A DNA stretch of 64,000 nt from Ruegeria sp. ANG-S4 (GTDB taxonomy: Bacteria > Pseudomonadota > Alphaproteobacteria > Rhodobacterales > Rhodobacteraceae). Of this stretch, positions 17,149 through 27,005 are shown piece by piece; the stretch's first letter is position 1, and each line of letters begins with the position of its first letter. The notes beneath the pieces are model-generated. The model made no database searches, was not told the DNA's origin, and saw nothing but the letters and a program-made list of their open reading frames with translations. The position numbers were made by a program, and so were the translations under genes. The stretch covers positions 620,001 through 684,000 of the forward strand of contig NZ_JWLK01000001.1 of assembly GCF_000814005.1 (NCBI RefSeq), written 5' to 3'.

Positions 17149-18396
17149 TCATTTCCCCTTGGTATCAAGGGCCTGAACACCTGAATAGCGGAACAGTTTT
17201 GCCATTGTAATAAGCGCCAGGACGCAGCAGAGGATGGCGATTATGAATGGCATTCTGAGGTTGATTGCCATCAAAGACCCGCTCAACGCCGTGATTGTGC
17301 CAGAGCCAAGGGCGTAAATTGCCACTGTTACGCCCATTACCCAACCCTGTTCGGTTGGTCCGACGCTTCCAGAAAACAGGGACAGCATAGTGGGGTACAT
17401 GATTGCAAAGGCGATCGTAATCGGAACAATCAGAACGTAGGACAGATCGGCGATGGGGTTGAGCATGAAGGCCAATATGCCAACGCCCATCCCGGCAATC
17501 GAAAGATATAGTAAAGGGAACTTTTTGTACCGCTCATGAAGTGGCGCAGTAAGATAGGCGCTGCCAAAGGCCATGGATGCTCCGAAAACGGCCAGTGCCA
17601 TGCTGTTTTGCAATGTTCCGAACTTGAAGCGTGTCAGAAGATAGGTGTCGATAAAAAAGAAAAACGCGTTCAGGCACATGAGCGAGAACAACATGACGAC
17701 GGACAGTCTCAGAACGACCGGGTGCGAGAAGACCTTCCACAGGTTCAGAACGACGTCCAAAAGGCCGAAGTCAATTTTTTGGCTTTTGAAACCCGGCTCG
17801 GAAAAGAACAGAAGGATCAGCGCCATGTTGATCAGGATAAGACCAATGGCAACGTAGAAGGGCAGTTCCAGCGAGGCGAAAGAGCCCATAAGGTTCTGGT
17901 CGCTCAGCAGCCCTGAAATCAACGGACCACCCAGAAGCCCCAGGGCTGACGCGGCGACAATCATGCCGAGGTTTTTTGACTTTTCCTGATCGTCGTGGCT
18001 GATGTCGATCAGCGCTGCCTGCGCAATCGGCTGGTTAGCTGTCGTGAAACCGGAAATGGCGCGCCCCAGAAGCAACAACCAATAGCTGGCGGTCATGATT
18101 GCGGCCACGGTCAATACATACCCAATCAATGCGCCTGTCAGGCAGATCATGATCCCTTTTTTGCGCCCAATGTAATCCGACACTTTCGCAATGAAGGCCG
18201 CGCCGAAAAAATAGAAAAGGAAAAAGAGGGCTATGAGAATTGTGTAGTCAAACTGACGAGTGTGGGTAGGCGTATCTTGCGGCAGGAATGTCTGCTGTGG
18301 ATCCAGCAAGATGGTGTTGAAAATAGGCAGGATCAACCCGAAACCCATCACGTCAATGAACACAACGAGCAACAAAGACAACCGCGAAAGGTTCAT
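17149..18396 (-). CDS. MFS transporter
   Basis: 415 residues with about twelve hydrophobic helices. The loop 2-3 signature VSDYIGRKKGIMICLTG and the helix 4-5 region LGRAISGFTTANQPIAQAALID are characteristic of the major facilitator superfamily, drug:H+ or sugar-like branch. I chose MNLSRLSLL at 18396, which has a strong TGGAGG ribosome-binding site; the frame to 18483 adds a non-membrane leader. It lies downstream of the halogenase-like gene on the same strand (237-base gap), so it could move a halogenated product; this is inference. Codon use looks more A/T-rich than its neighbours. Confidence 0.88.
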   Translation of the reverse strand: MNLSRLSLLLVVFIDVMGFGLILPIFNTILLDPQQTFLPQDTPTHTRQFDYTILIALFFLFYFFGAAFIAKVSDYIGRKKGIMICLTGALIGYVLTVAAIMTASYWLLLLGRAISGFTTANQPIAQAALIDISHDDQEKSKNLGMIVAASALGLLGGPLISGLLSDQNLMGSFASLELPFYVAIGLILINMALILLFFSEPGFKSQKIDFGLLDVVLNLWKVFSHPVVLRLSVVMLFSLMCLNAFFFFIDTYLLTRFKFGTLQNSMALAVFGASMAFGSAYLTAPLHERYKKFPLLYLSIAGMGVGILAFMLNPIADLSYVLIVPITIAFAIMYPTMLSLFSGSVGPTEQGWVMGVTVAIYALGSGTITALSGSLMAINLRMPFIIAILCCVLALITMAKLFRYSGVQALDTKGK

Positions 18397-18633
18397 AACA
18401 ACGACCTCCAAAAAGTCTTCGAACTGTCCGGCACGAAATACCCGACAAAAGGTCAAATCGTCGAAATCACATTGTGGCCCCAATCGGACGTACTGGGGCC
18501 AATGTTACTTGCCAGGGTGATTTGTGTCCAATTGGGCCGCGGTACCGGAATGCCGGAAAGGCCGGTGAGCGCGGTCACGTTGCACCACGTCGGCCTTCCG
18601 CATCCGATTTGATCTACCGCTTGAACAGAGCAC

Positions 18634-20319
18634 TTAGAACAGTTGCAAGTCCTTGGTGCCACTTTGAATCTCGGCGAAGTTGGGCATGTTCTGGATTGCC
18701 ACCGGCGCTGCTGCTGCGCCGGGCATCGCCACTGTCGGTTGCATTGCCGCCGCCATGCCAAAGGCAGGTTTTTCCAACTCCCCGCGGATATCGCGCAACA
18801 ACGTTTTGTGATCCGGCATCGTTTTGAGTATCTGCGCGAGGTCCATTTTCGCGCCTTTCCACCACTGGAACCAAATCGGCTTTTTAAGCGGTCGCAGACG
18901 GTCGCGGATGCCCGCACCATAGCCCGTATCATAGACCTGTTTTCCCAACAAAACCGTCTGATAAACTCGGAAATTGAACAGGGTTGCGAACTCGATATCG
19001 TGTTCCATCGGCAGGCGGTTCTGCCACAGCTCCAGATTTTCGGCCAACCGGTCTGGTATCTTCATCTCTGTTCGCGCGTCGATCCAGTATTGATCATCTG
19101 TGCGATTGCCCAACCGGTAGTGCAGACAGATAAAGTCCAGAACCTCGTCATACAACTTGTTCATCTGCCGATTGTATCGGGCCCGCAGCGATGGTTCGAT
19201 GTCTCGGGTCGGCAGATGCTCGGCGAACCAGCGGATCGCGTGATCAATCATGTGAATCGCGGTACTCTCAAGCGGTTCGATAAATCCGCCGGACAGTCCG
19301 ATCGCCACGCAGTTCTTGACCCAGGCATTGCGCACGCGGCCAATCCGCATCGGAATCACGCGCGGCGTCAGACCCTTGCCGCTATCGCCCAGCCATTCGA
19401 GGTATTCATCAGCCGCCTGATCATCCGTGCGATGCGCGGATGAGAACACATAGCCCGTGCCCACACGGTTGTAGAGCGGCACCCGCCACGTCCATCCCGC
19501 GCCAAGTGCCGTTGACCGTGTCACACTTTCAATCTTGTCCGGGTTCGGATGCTCGATCTGCAACGCCATGGCTCGGTCGTTCGGCAGGTAGTCCGAGTAG
19601 TCCATGAACGGCTCTCCCAGCGCCTGATTGATGATCAACCCGCGGAAGCCGGTACAGTCGATGACCATTTCGATGTCATGACGGCCTTTGCGTTCCAACA
19701 TCAGATGGCTGACATTGCCCTGTTCGTCCAGTTCGACCGACTGAACCTCATCCTGAATATGCTCGACGCCGCGCTTGGTGCAAACCTTGGTCAGCATGCC
19801 CGCAAACTTCACGGCGTCCAGGTGATAGGCATAGCCAAACCGCTGTTCGAATTCAGGCTGGCCCAGTTGCCGCGCACCTTTGCACAGGCGGGCCAGATCG
19901 TCGTGGGGCGAGATCGACTGGGTGAAGTCCCTGTCCCCATTACCGAAGCGCAGGAAGTATTCGGCAGCCTCCAACCCCTCCAACATCTGCCCGTGAGCGA
20001 AGGGATTCACATAGTCGATGCGGTTGCCCTTGGCGTCCTTGTTCCAGTTGCAGAATTTTACCCCCAGTTTGAAAGACGCGTTGGTTTCGCGGAAAAAGTT
20101 CCGCTCGGAAATGCCGGCCTGACGAAGCGTGACCGGCATACGCGGAACGGTCGCCTCGCCCACCCCAACAGTCGAAATATTGGGGCTTTCGATCAGGCAG
20201 ATCTGGGGTCGGTCTTTGGTGGCCGACGTGCGGGAAAACACCATGTCCAGGATGAGCGCGGTCATCCAACCCGCCGTGCCGCCACCCACGATGGTGATTT
20301 TGCGTAAACGATTGTTCAT
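18634..20319 (-). CDS. flavin-dependent tryptophan halogenase family protein
   Basis: 561 residues. The FAD-binding motif GGGTAGW is at residues 12-18, GVGEATVPRM at 52-61, a lysine matching the catalytic Lys at about K84 (ASFKLGVKF), the halogenase hallmark GWTWRVP at 275-281, and GGFIEPLEST around 344-353. All key elements are kept, so halogenation of an indole or other aromatic is likely. These enzymes need FADH2 from a partner reductase; none is adjacent. The C-terminal 35 residues are an Ala/Pro/Met-rich tail. Start at 20319 preferred over 20412, which adds a basic low-complexity leader. Confidence 0.88.
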   Translation of the reverse strand: MNNRLRKITIVGGGTAGWMTALILDMVFSRTSATKDRPQICLIESPNISTVGVGEATVPRMPVTLRQAGISERNFFRETNASFKLGVKFCNWNKDAKGNRIDYVNPFAHGQMLEGLEAAEYFLRFGNGDRDFTQSISPHDDLARLCKGARQLGQPEFEQRFGYAYHLDAVKFAGMLTKVCTKRGVEHIQDEVQSVELDEQGNVSHLMLERKGRHDIEMVIDCTGFRGLIINQALGEPFMDYSDYLPNDRAMALQIEHPNPDKIESVTRSTALGAGWTWRVPLYNRVGTGYVFSSAHRTDDQAADEYLEWLGDSGKGLTPRVIPMRIGRVRNAWVKNCVAIGLSGGFIEPLESTAIHMIDHAIRWFAEHLPTRDIEPSLRARYNRQMNKLYDEVLDFICLHYRLGNRTDDQYWIDARTEMKIPDRLAENLELWQNRLPMEHDIEFATLFNFRVYQTVLLGKQVYDTGYGAGIRDRLRPLKKPIWFQWWKGAKMDLAQILKTMPDHKTLLRDIRGELEKPAFGMAAAMQPTVAMPGAAAAPVAIQNMPNFAEIQSGTKDLQLF

Positions 20320-20599
20320 TGTAGTTCTGTCCCTGTTGGCTCGGGGGATTTGTTGCTGCCCGCCCTTTCTTTGGGGTTTGTGTGGCAGCTTTCCCTTTTT
20401 TGCTTGAGGCAAACTATAGCACCTTTCCCGTGTTCAGCTAGGGGCTATGACGCCAAGTTCCGCGCCGCAAGCATATGCGCGGTGGGGTTTTGAACATCCG
20501 TTTTCAGGCTCGTCCTGGCAAACCTTTTCGAACAAGCGAAAGTCGACACCACTTGCACCAGATCAAGCCGCAAGGCGGATGAATCGTAATCGCGGCACG

Positions 20600-22066
20600 T
20601 TATCCTTCGAGGTGGGTGCGGACATCCGGGCGAAGGTTCCGATAGTTTACGTCCTTCAAAGAGCAGGGAAACTGCCCTGGTGCAGCACACAGCAACACGT
20701 CTTGCGCGATGGGCTCGAAGTCAGCGCGAAAGTGGGCCGTGCTTTTGACACACAGAATTTTGTTTTGCTTCGGCTCAAGTCCGAAATGGCGGAATTGGGC
20801 CAGGTCCAGACACTGGTTGCGTCCACTCGTTACGACGATGTGGATTTGCGATCCGATAAGCCTCAAAGCCGCAGAAGGGCCGAGTGTTGCAACACCGCCG
20901 CCGTACATTTCTCCGGTATAGGCACATTGCCCTCCGCTCAGGTGATGGACCAGGACTTTGGCTTGTACCGGTTCGTCCCCCGGCCCGTGCCCACCGATGG
21001 TGGCGTCAAAGGTGGCCCCATGTCCGGCTTGATGGGCTGCATTTGCAAGGGACGGATCGTGCAACAACCCCAAAAGAGTTGGCGGGGCGTTTTGTTCAAT
21101 GAGTTCTCGCAGCAAGCCGGTTGTGTCCGAAGATGCGCCCGCACCCGGATTGTCTTGAACATCTGCGATTACGATCGGGTACCCATCCGGCGCTTGCTTT
21201 GCCCGCCGCACCGCTTCGACCGGAGAGAGCAGGGGGCAATCAAATTCTGGTTCCGCCGAAGACAGGCGGTCCGACAGCGTGTCACAAATCGCTTCGGCTT
21301 TGGTCCGATCCGGACCATACACAACCAGCGAAGGGCCCGTGTCGTGTATGTCTGCTGCCGTAAAACCCAGCGCAATTTCGGCAAGTTGCGTGCCCGGCCC
21401 GTCGAATTCGTCTAGCCCTTCGTATAGCGCCCTTGCCGGTCCCGCGCCGGTTTGCTGCGCGTGAAGCGGGATAAGATACTCACCTTGTCGCCATACTTTT
21501 TCGGGGCGACCGTCGCGGCGAATGGCCTCGATCATCCGGAACGCACGGGCGCCGGTTTCAGCCATATCCAGATGCGGGTAGGTCCGATAGATCGTCAGCG
21601 CGTCAGAACTGTCGACCATTTTTTTTGAGATGTTGGCATGCATGTCCAGGCTGGCCACTAAAGGCACATTCGGTCCCACGATTTGCCTGATCCGAGACAG
21701 CAACTCTCCTTCGCCATCGTCGCTGTTTTCTGTGACCATTGCACCGTGTAAATCCAAAAACACGGCGTCCAGCGGCGTCAGTTCCTTTATGGCGTGTGTG
21801 ATTCTGCCTGCGATATTTTCAAAAGCGCTGGTCATTACCTTGCCGCCGGGCTCCGCCGCGCACCACAGGATCGGGCGCAGATCATGTTTGGTGGCTGCTG
21901 CGGCAAATCCGGCAATAGGCAGGTTCATACCACGTGTGGTTTCCAGCACGTCCTCGCCCACCAGAAGCGGCGGCCAGCTGTCAGCCTGTTCAAAGTCTGT
22001 CAAAGACGTTGGTGTCGAAACGAAGGTATTTGTTTCGTGTTGGAAACCTGCAATCGCAATTCTCAT
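20600..22066 (-). CDS. MlrC-type M81 family metallopeptidase
   Basis: 488 residues. The start MRIAIAGFQHETNTFV is the typical MlrC N-terminus, and FLDLHGAMVTE and SLDMHANIS carry the likely zinc ligands. The C-terminal domain (DNPGAGASSDTT, then the last 200 residues) matches the MlrC C-terminal region. MlrC hydrolyses linearised microcystin peptides; many homologues act on other modified peptides. It is the last gene of a minus-strand run after an ABC oligopeptide transporter, a CocE hydrolase and an alpha/beta hydrolase, so it likely opens or trims the same imported compound. Confidence 0.9.
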   Translation of the reverse strand: MRIAIAGFQHETNTFVSTPTSLTDFEQADSWPPLLVGEDVLETTRGMNLPIAGFAAAATKHDLRPILWCAAEPGGKVMTSAFENIAGRITHAIKELTPLDAVFLDLHGAMVTENSDDGEGELLSRIRQIVGPNVPLVASLDMHANISKKMVDSSDALTIYRTYPHLDMAETGARAFRMIEAIRRDGRPEKVWRQGEYLIPLHAQQTGAGPARALYEGLDEFDGPGTQLAEIALGFTAADIHDTGPSLVVYGPDRTKAEAICDTLSDRLSSAEPEFDCPLLSPVEAVRRAKQAPDGYPIVIADVQDNPGAGASSDTTGLLRELIEQNAPPTLLGLLHDPSLANAAHQAGHGATFDATIGGHGPGDEPVQAKVLVHHLSGGQCAYTGEMYGGGVATLGPSAALRLIGSQIHIVVTSGRNQCLDLAQFRHFGLEPKQNKILCVKSTAHFRADFEPIAQDVLLCAAPGQFPCSLKDVNYRNLRPDVRTHLEG

Positions 22067-22082
22067 GGTACCGTAGCGCCGA

Positions 22083-22937
22083 TCAGGAGTGGGCCAGTTC
22101 AGCCGTCAGAATCTCACGCAGTTTGGCCGCCACGATCCCCGGTTTGTGCCGCGCCATCGAGACATGCCCCAGACCGGGGATCTCGTAAAAATGACCGTTC
22201 GGTGCAAGGTCCGAAACCACCTTGCACATGACAGGGGCTGTCTGAACATCTTCCGAGAAGGCCACGACATGCATTGGAACCGGACAAGTCTTGAGCTCTT
22301 CCCGACAGTCAAACTCCAGGCAGGCTTCCCACTGGTCTATGGTTGCCTGCGGGTCCCTGTCCCGGAAACGTTCGGTGTAGGACGCCTTGATTTGTTCCCA
22401 TAATTCGGGCTCGTGCAGGGCTTTGGCCGGGAATGCGTAAACGGCATAGTGTGGCGCAAGAAAATAGTCGGGCAGCACAATGCCTTCTTTGCGCAGATCA
22501 ATTTCGGCCTGCATCCAGTCGCGTGTGAAACCGTCGATGTAGGCAGACGTGCCCATCGGGATCGCAAGACTGACTTTCTGGGGAAAGTCTATAGCGGTTT
22601 GTTGAGTTACCAGCCCGCCTAGTGACAGACCGCAGACCGCTGCATGACCGCCAGCGAATGCATCAATAACAGCGGCGCAGTCGGCTGCGTAATCCGCCAT
22701 GGTCCAGGGCGGGGGCGGCGACTGCGTTTCGCCAGCGCCGCGGGGATCGTATGTGATGCAACGAAAGGTATCGGACAGGCGTGAAAACTGCTCCGAATAG
22801 GCCTCGGCCGTCTGATCGCCGCCGGGAACGAAGATCACCGCTGGTCCGTCGCCTTCCGTTACAACCCGCATGGTCACACCGTCCACGGATAACTGATGTG
22901 TCTCGGCCTTCGGTCCGAATTGCAAGAAAGCTGACAT
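22083..22937 (-). CDS. alpha/beta hydrolase
   Basis: 284 residues. Nucleophile elbow GLSLGG around residues 123-128, oxyanion region VFVPGGDQ, and the catalytic histidine in GLGHVSMARH near the C-terminus define the alpha/beta-hydrolase fold. No signal peptide, so cytosolic. It sits 16 bases upstream of mlrC and 68 bases downstream of the CocE hydrolase, all on the minus strand. Probably an esterase or amidase acting on the substrate brought in by the ABC transporter; specificity unknown. Confidence 0.88.
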   Translation of the reverse strand: MSAFLQFGPKAETHQLSVDGVTMRVVTEGDGPAVIFVPGGDQTAEAYSEQFSRLSDTFRCITYDPRGAGETQSPPPPWTMADYAADCAAVIDAFAGGHAAVCGLSLGGLVTQQTAIDFPQKVSLAIPMGTSAYIDGFTRDWMQAEIDLRKEGIVLPDYFLAPHYAVYAFPAKALHEPELWEQIKASYTERFRDRDPQATIDQWEACLEFDCREELKTCPVPMHVVAFSEDVQTAPVMCKVVSDLAPNGHFYEIPGLGHVSMARHKPGIVAAKLREILTAELAHS

Positions 22938-23005
22938 CCTAATTCTCCTGTCGTCGCAAGGCCGGACGCCTTTTCATCGGTTTCACAAGGAAATCCACGC
23001 GGGTT

Positions 23006-25024
23006 TTACATCCCGTTGCGCGGAATGACATGTGTGTGCTCTTCCTCAAAGATCAGATCAGCGCCGGCCCATGCTTTCAGGCGAGAGATCAGGTGAAACT
23101 CTGTCGTGGTCGCCCGCTGTTCGGAATAGGTCCATATCTTTGCCGACCAGTCTTCCCTTTCAAAACCGGCTGTTTGTTCCATCGTGGCGACCGCTGAAAG
23201 CGGATCACCGGGATGGATGGAGTAAAGCCGATCCGATACATCGCTGAGAACCGTTCCGGTGTCATCAAGACGAAAATCTCCGACCGGCCCGAAAACGCCA
23301 CCGTCCAGGAAAAACCTGTGGGTCACATTGCCGTTCGTCAGATCTGTGTGGACCGACCGTTCCATCGAGCCAGACCGCACTTTTGTCTTTCTCGGCGCAA
23401 CGCCCGGTTCATCCGGTTCCGGCAGTGCACGCGGTTCAATTGCCTGGTCAGACTGAACCCGCACAGGCAAATTGAGTTTCGATGTGCCCGGTTTGATCTT
23501 CAACGTCACGGGCTCTGGCGCAGGCCAAAGTACCGGCCAATAGGCCGAAGCTATTTGCAAGGTGACGCGATGCCCCGACAATACTCGGTAACCCGTTCCG
23601 TAAAGCGGCACAGTCACGTTCATTTCCGCGTCGGGGACGATGGGTTGCGGATCAGTGTCGCTTGTCCTTTGGTTCAGATTGCAAAACCCCCTTGCGATCA
23701 GCGTTTGCGCACCGTCAGGAGCTTCGTCAACAAGCAACGCGGCGACAAATCCCTGCTTCCGGTCTGCTGATACCGTCAGTTCGACTAAGGGCTGTCCCAA
23801 CAGCTCTAGCGGTTTTTCCAATGGGGGCCCTTTGAATTGCAGCGCGCCGGCGGCGTCGATCCGGCAGTCTGCCGCCATGTCGCCCGGTATTGCAAATGAG
23901 CACATATCGCCTGCCGCCGCCCCAAAGGTTTGCGGCGAACAAATGGACATAGGCGCGCCCGGCACAGGGTTGTTTTCCAGTGTTCCGCTGTTCAGCCACA
24001 GCGTCCGATCCTCGACATTCGGTGAGGGCCAGCCGGGTTCTTCAACCCATTGGCCTTCGCGCTGAACATGTGTGCCGGTGGGCGGGGCGCTGTCTTGCAG
24101 GAAAAAGCGCAGGGGTGGTTCATCCATCAACCCGGTGTCTGTTCCCTTCAGCCAGTGGTCCCAAAATCGCGTAACTTCCGCGACAAAGTCAGCCTTTGGG
24201 CCCGGCACCCCCTCATGGGGGTAGAGATGGGCCCAAGGTCCCATGAGGATTTTGACGGGTCCGCTCAGATGCTCGGCGATGCGAAAGGGCGTGTCACGAT
24301 ACAAATCCATCCAACCGCCGAAGAAGTAGACTGGCACCTGAACATCGGCGTAATTCTCGCAGATCGAGCCGCGCCGCCACATCTCATCATGTGTCTGGTG
24401 TTCCAACCACATTGCGGGCCAGAATTCAGCGCCTTCCAGACGTTGACGCCACATGTCGATCCAGCGGTCTTTGCCGACGATCTCGGGGTCGGGCGGCATG
24501 GCATTGTAGAGCTGCATAATCGAGCCCCACCAGAAATTGTCGTTTGCAAGGCAACCGCCGTAAAAATGAATGTCCTCGCGCCAACGGTCGTCGGTTCCCA
24601 TAACCGGTGCGATCGCTTTCAGAGCGGGCGGTTGGGTCGCTGCCACCTGAAATGCGTTATATGCGCCCCAGCTTTTGCCGAACATTCCAACGTTTCCGTC
24701 GCACCAGTCCTGGGTCGCGATCCACTGGATAACGTTATGGCCGTCCTGGATTTCCTGATGCGAATATTCATCTTCCGCGACGCCGTCGCTATCACCGTAG
24801 CCTCGGATATCCACGCGGATAGAGGCATATCCGGCGGCTGCAAAATGCGGGTGCATGCTTTCGTCGCGCATTCGCGTTCGGTCCCGACGGCGGTAAGGGA
24901 TATACTCGAGGATGCAGGGCAACGGAGACGTCCTGGCCTCTTCAGGCAACCAAAGCCGCGCCGCCAACTTTGTGCCGTCGGGCATTGGAATCCAGACGGT
25001 TTCGATGACCTCGATGCGGCTCAT
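23006..25024 (-). CDS. CocE/NonD family hydrolase (peptidase S15)
   Basis: 672 residues. The catalytic serine is in GKSWGAYN (S118); the acid is likely the Asp of GGWMD and the histidine that of GPWAHLYP. The C-terminal beta domain (after about residue 390) is the X-Pro dipeptidyl-peptidase C-terminal jelly roll. Family members hydrolyse acyl esters (cocaine esterase) or peptides. It overlaps the upstream ABC ATPase gene by 4 bases (ATGA coupling). A paralogue of similar length lies divergently at 34201-36165. No signal peptide. Confidence 0.92.
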   Translation of the reverse strand: MSRIEVIETVWIPMPDGTKLAARLWLPEEARTSPLPCILEYIPYRRRDRTRMRDESMHPHFAAAGYASIRVDIRGYGDSDGVAEDEYSHQEIQDGHNVIQWIATQDWCDGNVGMFGKSWGAYNAFQVAATQPPALKAIAPVMGTDDRWREDIHFYGGCLANDNFWWGSIMQLYNAMPPDPEIVGKDRWIDMWRQRLEGAEFWPAMWLEHQTHDEMWRRGSICENYADVQVPVYFFGGWMDLYRDTPFRIAEHLSGPVKILMGPWAHLYPHEGVPGPKADFVAEVTRFWDHWLKGTDTGLMDEPPLRFFLQDSAPPTGTHVQREGQWVEEPGWPSPNVEDRTLWLNSGTLENNPVPGAPMSICSPQTFGAAAGDMCSFAIPGDMAADCRIDAAGALQFKGPPLEKPLELLGQPLVELTVSADRKQGFVAALLVDEAPDGAQTLIARGFCNLNQRTSDTDPQPIVPDAEMNVTVPLYGTGYRVLSGHRVTLQIASAYWPVLWPAPEPVTLKIKPGTSKLNLPVRVQSDQAIEPRALPEPDEPGVAPRKTKVRSGSMERSVHTDLTNGNVTHRFFLDGGVFGPVGDFRLDDTGTVLSDVSDRLYSIHPGDPLSAVATMEQTAGFEREDWSAKIWTYSEQRATTTEFHLISRLKAWAGADLIFEEEHTHVIPRNGM

Positions 25025-26022
25025 GAAACGGCCCTTTCTGATTGTTCCGGTGGGCGGGCCCCGGGCTCTAGCGGAAAATGGCAGGCAATTGCACGACCAT
25101 CTGTGACCTGTCGAACCGGCGCATCGGTGCTACAGCGCGATTGCGCCCAGGGACAGCGCGTGTGGAATTCGCATCCCGACGGGCGTGCAAGCAAAGATGG
25201 CACTTCGGCAGGAAGGGTGATCCGATCATGGGTTTTGTCCGGATCCGGCTCGGGGTTGGCCGACAACAGCGCGGCGGTGTACGGGTGCTGCGGTGCGCTG
25301 AACACTTGTTCGGTGTCACCAGCTTCGACGAAACGGCCCAGATACATCACGGCGGTGCGGTCCGCCACGTGATGCACCACGTGCAGGTTATGGGTGATAA
25401 TGACCATTGCCAGCCCGAGCCGTTCTCGCAGATCGTTCAGCAGGTTTAAAACCTCGCCTTGCACCGACACATCCAGCCCGGCGGTAGGTTCATCGGCGAT
25501 AATCAATGCTGGGTCCAGGGCGATCGCCCGCGCGACGCCCACACGTCGCGCCTGTCCCCCGGATAACTGATGCGGGAACCGCGACGCGAAATTGGTCGGA
25601 AGCCCGACCAATGTCAGCAGACGCTCGGCCTCATCCCGCAGGTTTCGACCTTCGACGCCATGAATGCGGAACGGTTCCGTCACAAGGTCGCCTACAGTCA
25701 TACGAGGCGAGAGAGACCCTACCGGATCTTGAAACATCATCGACATGCGCCGCCTGACCGGCTTCATCGCCTTGCGATCCAATTCATCTATGCGCTGGTC
25801 CTCGAACGTGATGGTGCCGGCGCTGATCTCTTGCAGCCCGTTGACCGCCCGCGCCAGAGTGGTTTTGCCCGAGCCGCTCTCGCCGACAAGCGCGAAGGTT
25901 TCGCCCCGGTTTACCTCAAAGCTCACCCCGGCCACACCAAGGATCGCACCGCGGCGGCCAAGGCCACCAACCGGAAACGAGACCTGAACGTCCGCGACCT
26001 TGAGAATGGGTTCGTTGCTCAT
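25021..26022 (-). CDS. oligopeptide ABC transporter ATP-binding protein (DppF/OppF type)
   Basis: 333 residues. Walker A GESGSGKTT, signature LSGGQARRVGVARA, Walker B LIIADEPTAGLD, and the C-terminal oligopeptide extension with the cysteines of GCEFHTRCPWAQSRC, which can bind a 4Fe-4S cluster in this subfamily. It energises import across the inner membrane together with the second ATPase. It overlaps the genes on both sides by 4 bases, showing a tightly coupled operon. Confidence 0.94.
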   Translation of the reverse strand: MSNEPILKVADVQVSFPVGGLGRRGAILGVAGVSFEVNRGETFALVGESGSGKTTLARAVNGLQEISAGTITFEDQRIDELDRKAMKPVRRRMSMMFQDPVGSLSPRMTVGDLVTEPFRIHGVEGRNLRDEAERLLTLVGLPTNFASRFPHQLSGGQARRVGVARAIALDPALIIADEPTAGLDVSVQGEVLNLLNDLRERLGLAMVIITHNLHVVHHVADRTAVMYLGRFVEAGDTEQVFSAPQHPYTAALLSANPEPDPDKTHDRITLPAEVPSLLARPSGCEFHTRCPWAQSRCSTDAPVRQVTDGRAIACHFPLEPGARPPEQSERAVS

Positions 26023-27005
26023 GCCGTCACTCCGGTTTCTGCGGGGGTATCAGCGACAAAACAGCGGGCGATGTGGCCGTCTCCGATGTTTTCGTCCGGC
26101 GGAGGGGTCGAACAGACATCAGCGACGCGGTCGCAGCGGTTGGCAAAGATGCAGCCCGCAGGCCGGGCCCGCAGATCGGGGATTTCACCGGGGATCGTAG
26201 GAAGATGCCGGGTGCGTTCGCTTTGCCGGGCAGGATCACATTCCAACAGCCGGGCGGTGTAAGGGTGTCGCGGGTCCTGAAAAATCTGCCGAACCGTGCC
26301 ACGTTCCACAACTTCGCCCGCATACATGACCACAACGTCGTCACACAGTTCAGCGATAACCCCGAGGTGGTGCGAGATGAACATGACGGAGCAACCGATT
26401 TTCTGCTGTAGGTCCTTGAGCAGCTCGATCGTTGTCACCTCAAGGGTCGCGTCCAGCGCAGTGGTGGGTTCGTCTGCGATCAGCAGGGCGGGCTCCATCA
26501 TCAGCGCCATAGCGATGGCGATCCGCTGTTTCATTCCGCCGGAAAACTGATGCGGGTACCGCGCCAGCGCCGCCTGCGCGTCAGGAATCCGCACAAGTTC
26601 CAGCATCTCAACGGCGCGCGCGGTTTTTTCTTCCTTCGACAAGGGTGAGCGATACTGGATGTTCAGCATCTGTTTGCCGACTGAAATCACCGGGTTCAGC
26701 GCACCCATTGGGTCCTGGAATACGGTTGCAATACGGGGGCCGCGCAGATCGCGCATGCGCGACGAGGGCAGGGTGGTCAACTCATCCTGCCCTTCGAACA
26801 GGATCGAACCGCTGTCGATGCTGCCATTGTCCGCCAAGAGCCCGAGAATGGCATTGATCAGCGTGGATTTCCCGCAGCCGGATTCGCCTACGATCCCAAC
26901 GATCCGATTTTCAGGCACGTCAAAGCTGACGTTCTTCAACGCGTGCAGCGGCCCGGCCTCGGTCGAGAAGCTGACGTTCAGGTTATCTAAGCGCAGCGTG
27001 GTCAT
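26019..27005 (-). CDS. oligopeptide ABC transporter ATP-binding protein (DppD/OppD type)
   Basis: 328 residues. Walker A GESGCGKST, signature FSGGMKQRIAIAMA, Walker B LLIADEPTTALD and the C-terminal extension ARPAGCIFANRCDRVADVC, matching the OppD/DppD half. Its start overlaps the stop of the upstream permease by a single base, and its end overlaps the second ATPase by 4 bases. Together the two ATPases form the heterodimeric motor. Confidence 0.94.
   Translation of the reverse strand: MTTLRLDNLNVSFSTEAGPLHALKNVSFDVPENRIVGIVGESGCGKSTLINAILGLLADNGSIDSGSILFEGQDELTTLPSSRMRDLRGPRIATVFQDPMGALNPVISVGKQMLNIQYRSPLSKEEKTARAVEMLELVRIPDAQAALARYPHQFSGGMKQRIAIAMALMMEPALLIADEPTTALDATLEVTTIELLKDLQQKIGCSVMFISHHLGVIAELCDDVVVMYAGEVVERGTVRQIFQDPRHPYTARLLECDPARQSERTRHLPTIPGEIPDLRARPAGCIFANRCDRVADVCSTPPPDENIGDGHIARCFVADTPAETGVTA

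Noticed and set aside
18643..20307. Two long plus-strand frames opposite the halogenase
   Set aside because: Antisense shadows of a conserved enzyme in a GC-rich genome; no start signals or domains.
20447..21415. 322-residue plus-strand frame opposite mlrC
   Set aside because: Antisense shadow of the MlrC C-terminal region with no domain.
20600..22066. Microcystin degradation pathway inferred from MlrC
   Set aside because: MlrA, MlrB and MlrD are absent and M81 peptidases are widespread in peptide-uptake operons, so only a general modified-peptide role is supported.
24050..25372. 440-residue plus-strand frame opposite the CocE and ABC ATPase genes
   Set aside because: Spans the junction of two overlapping, well-recognised minus-strand genes; no domain or ribosome-binding site.
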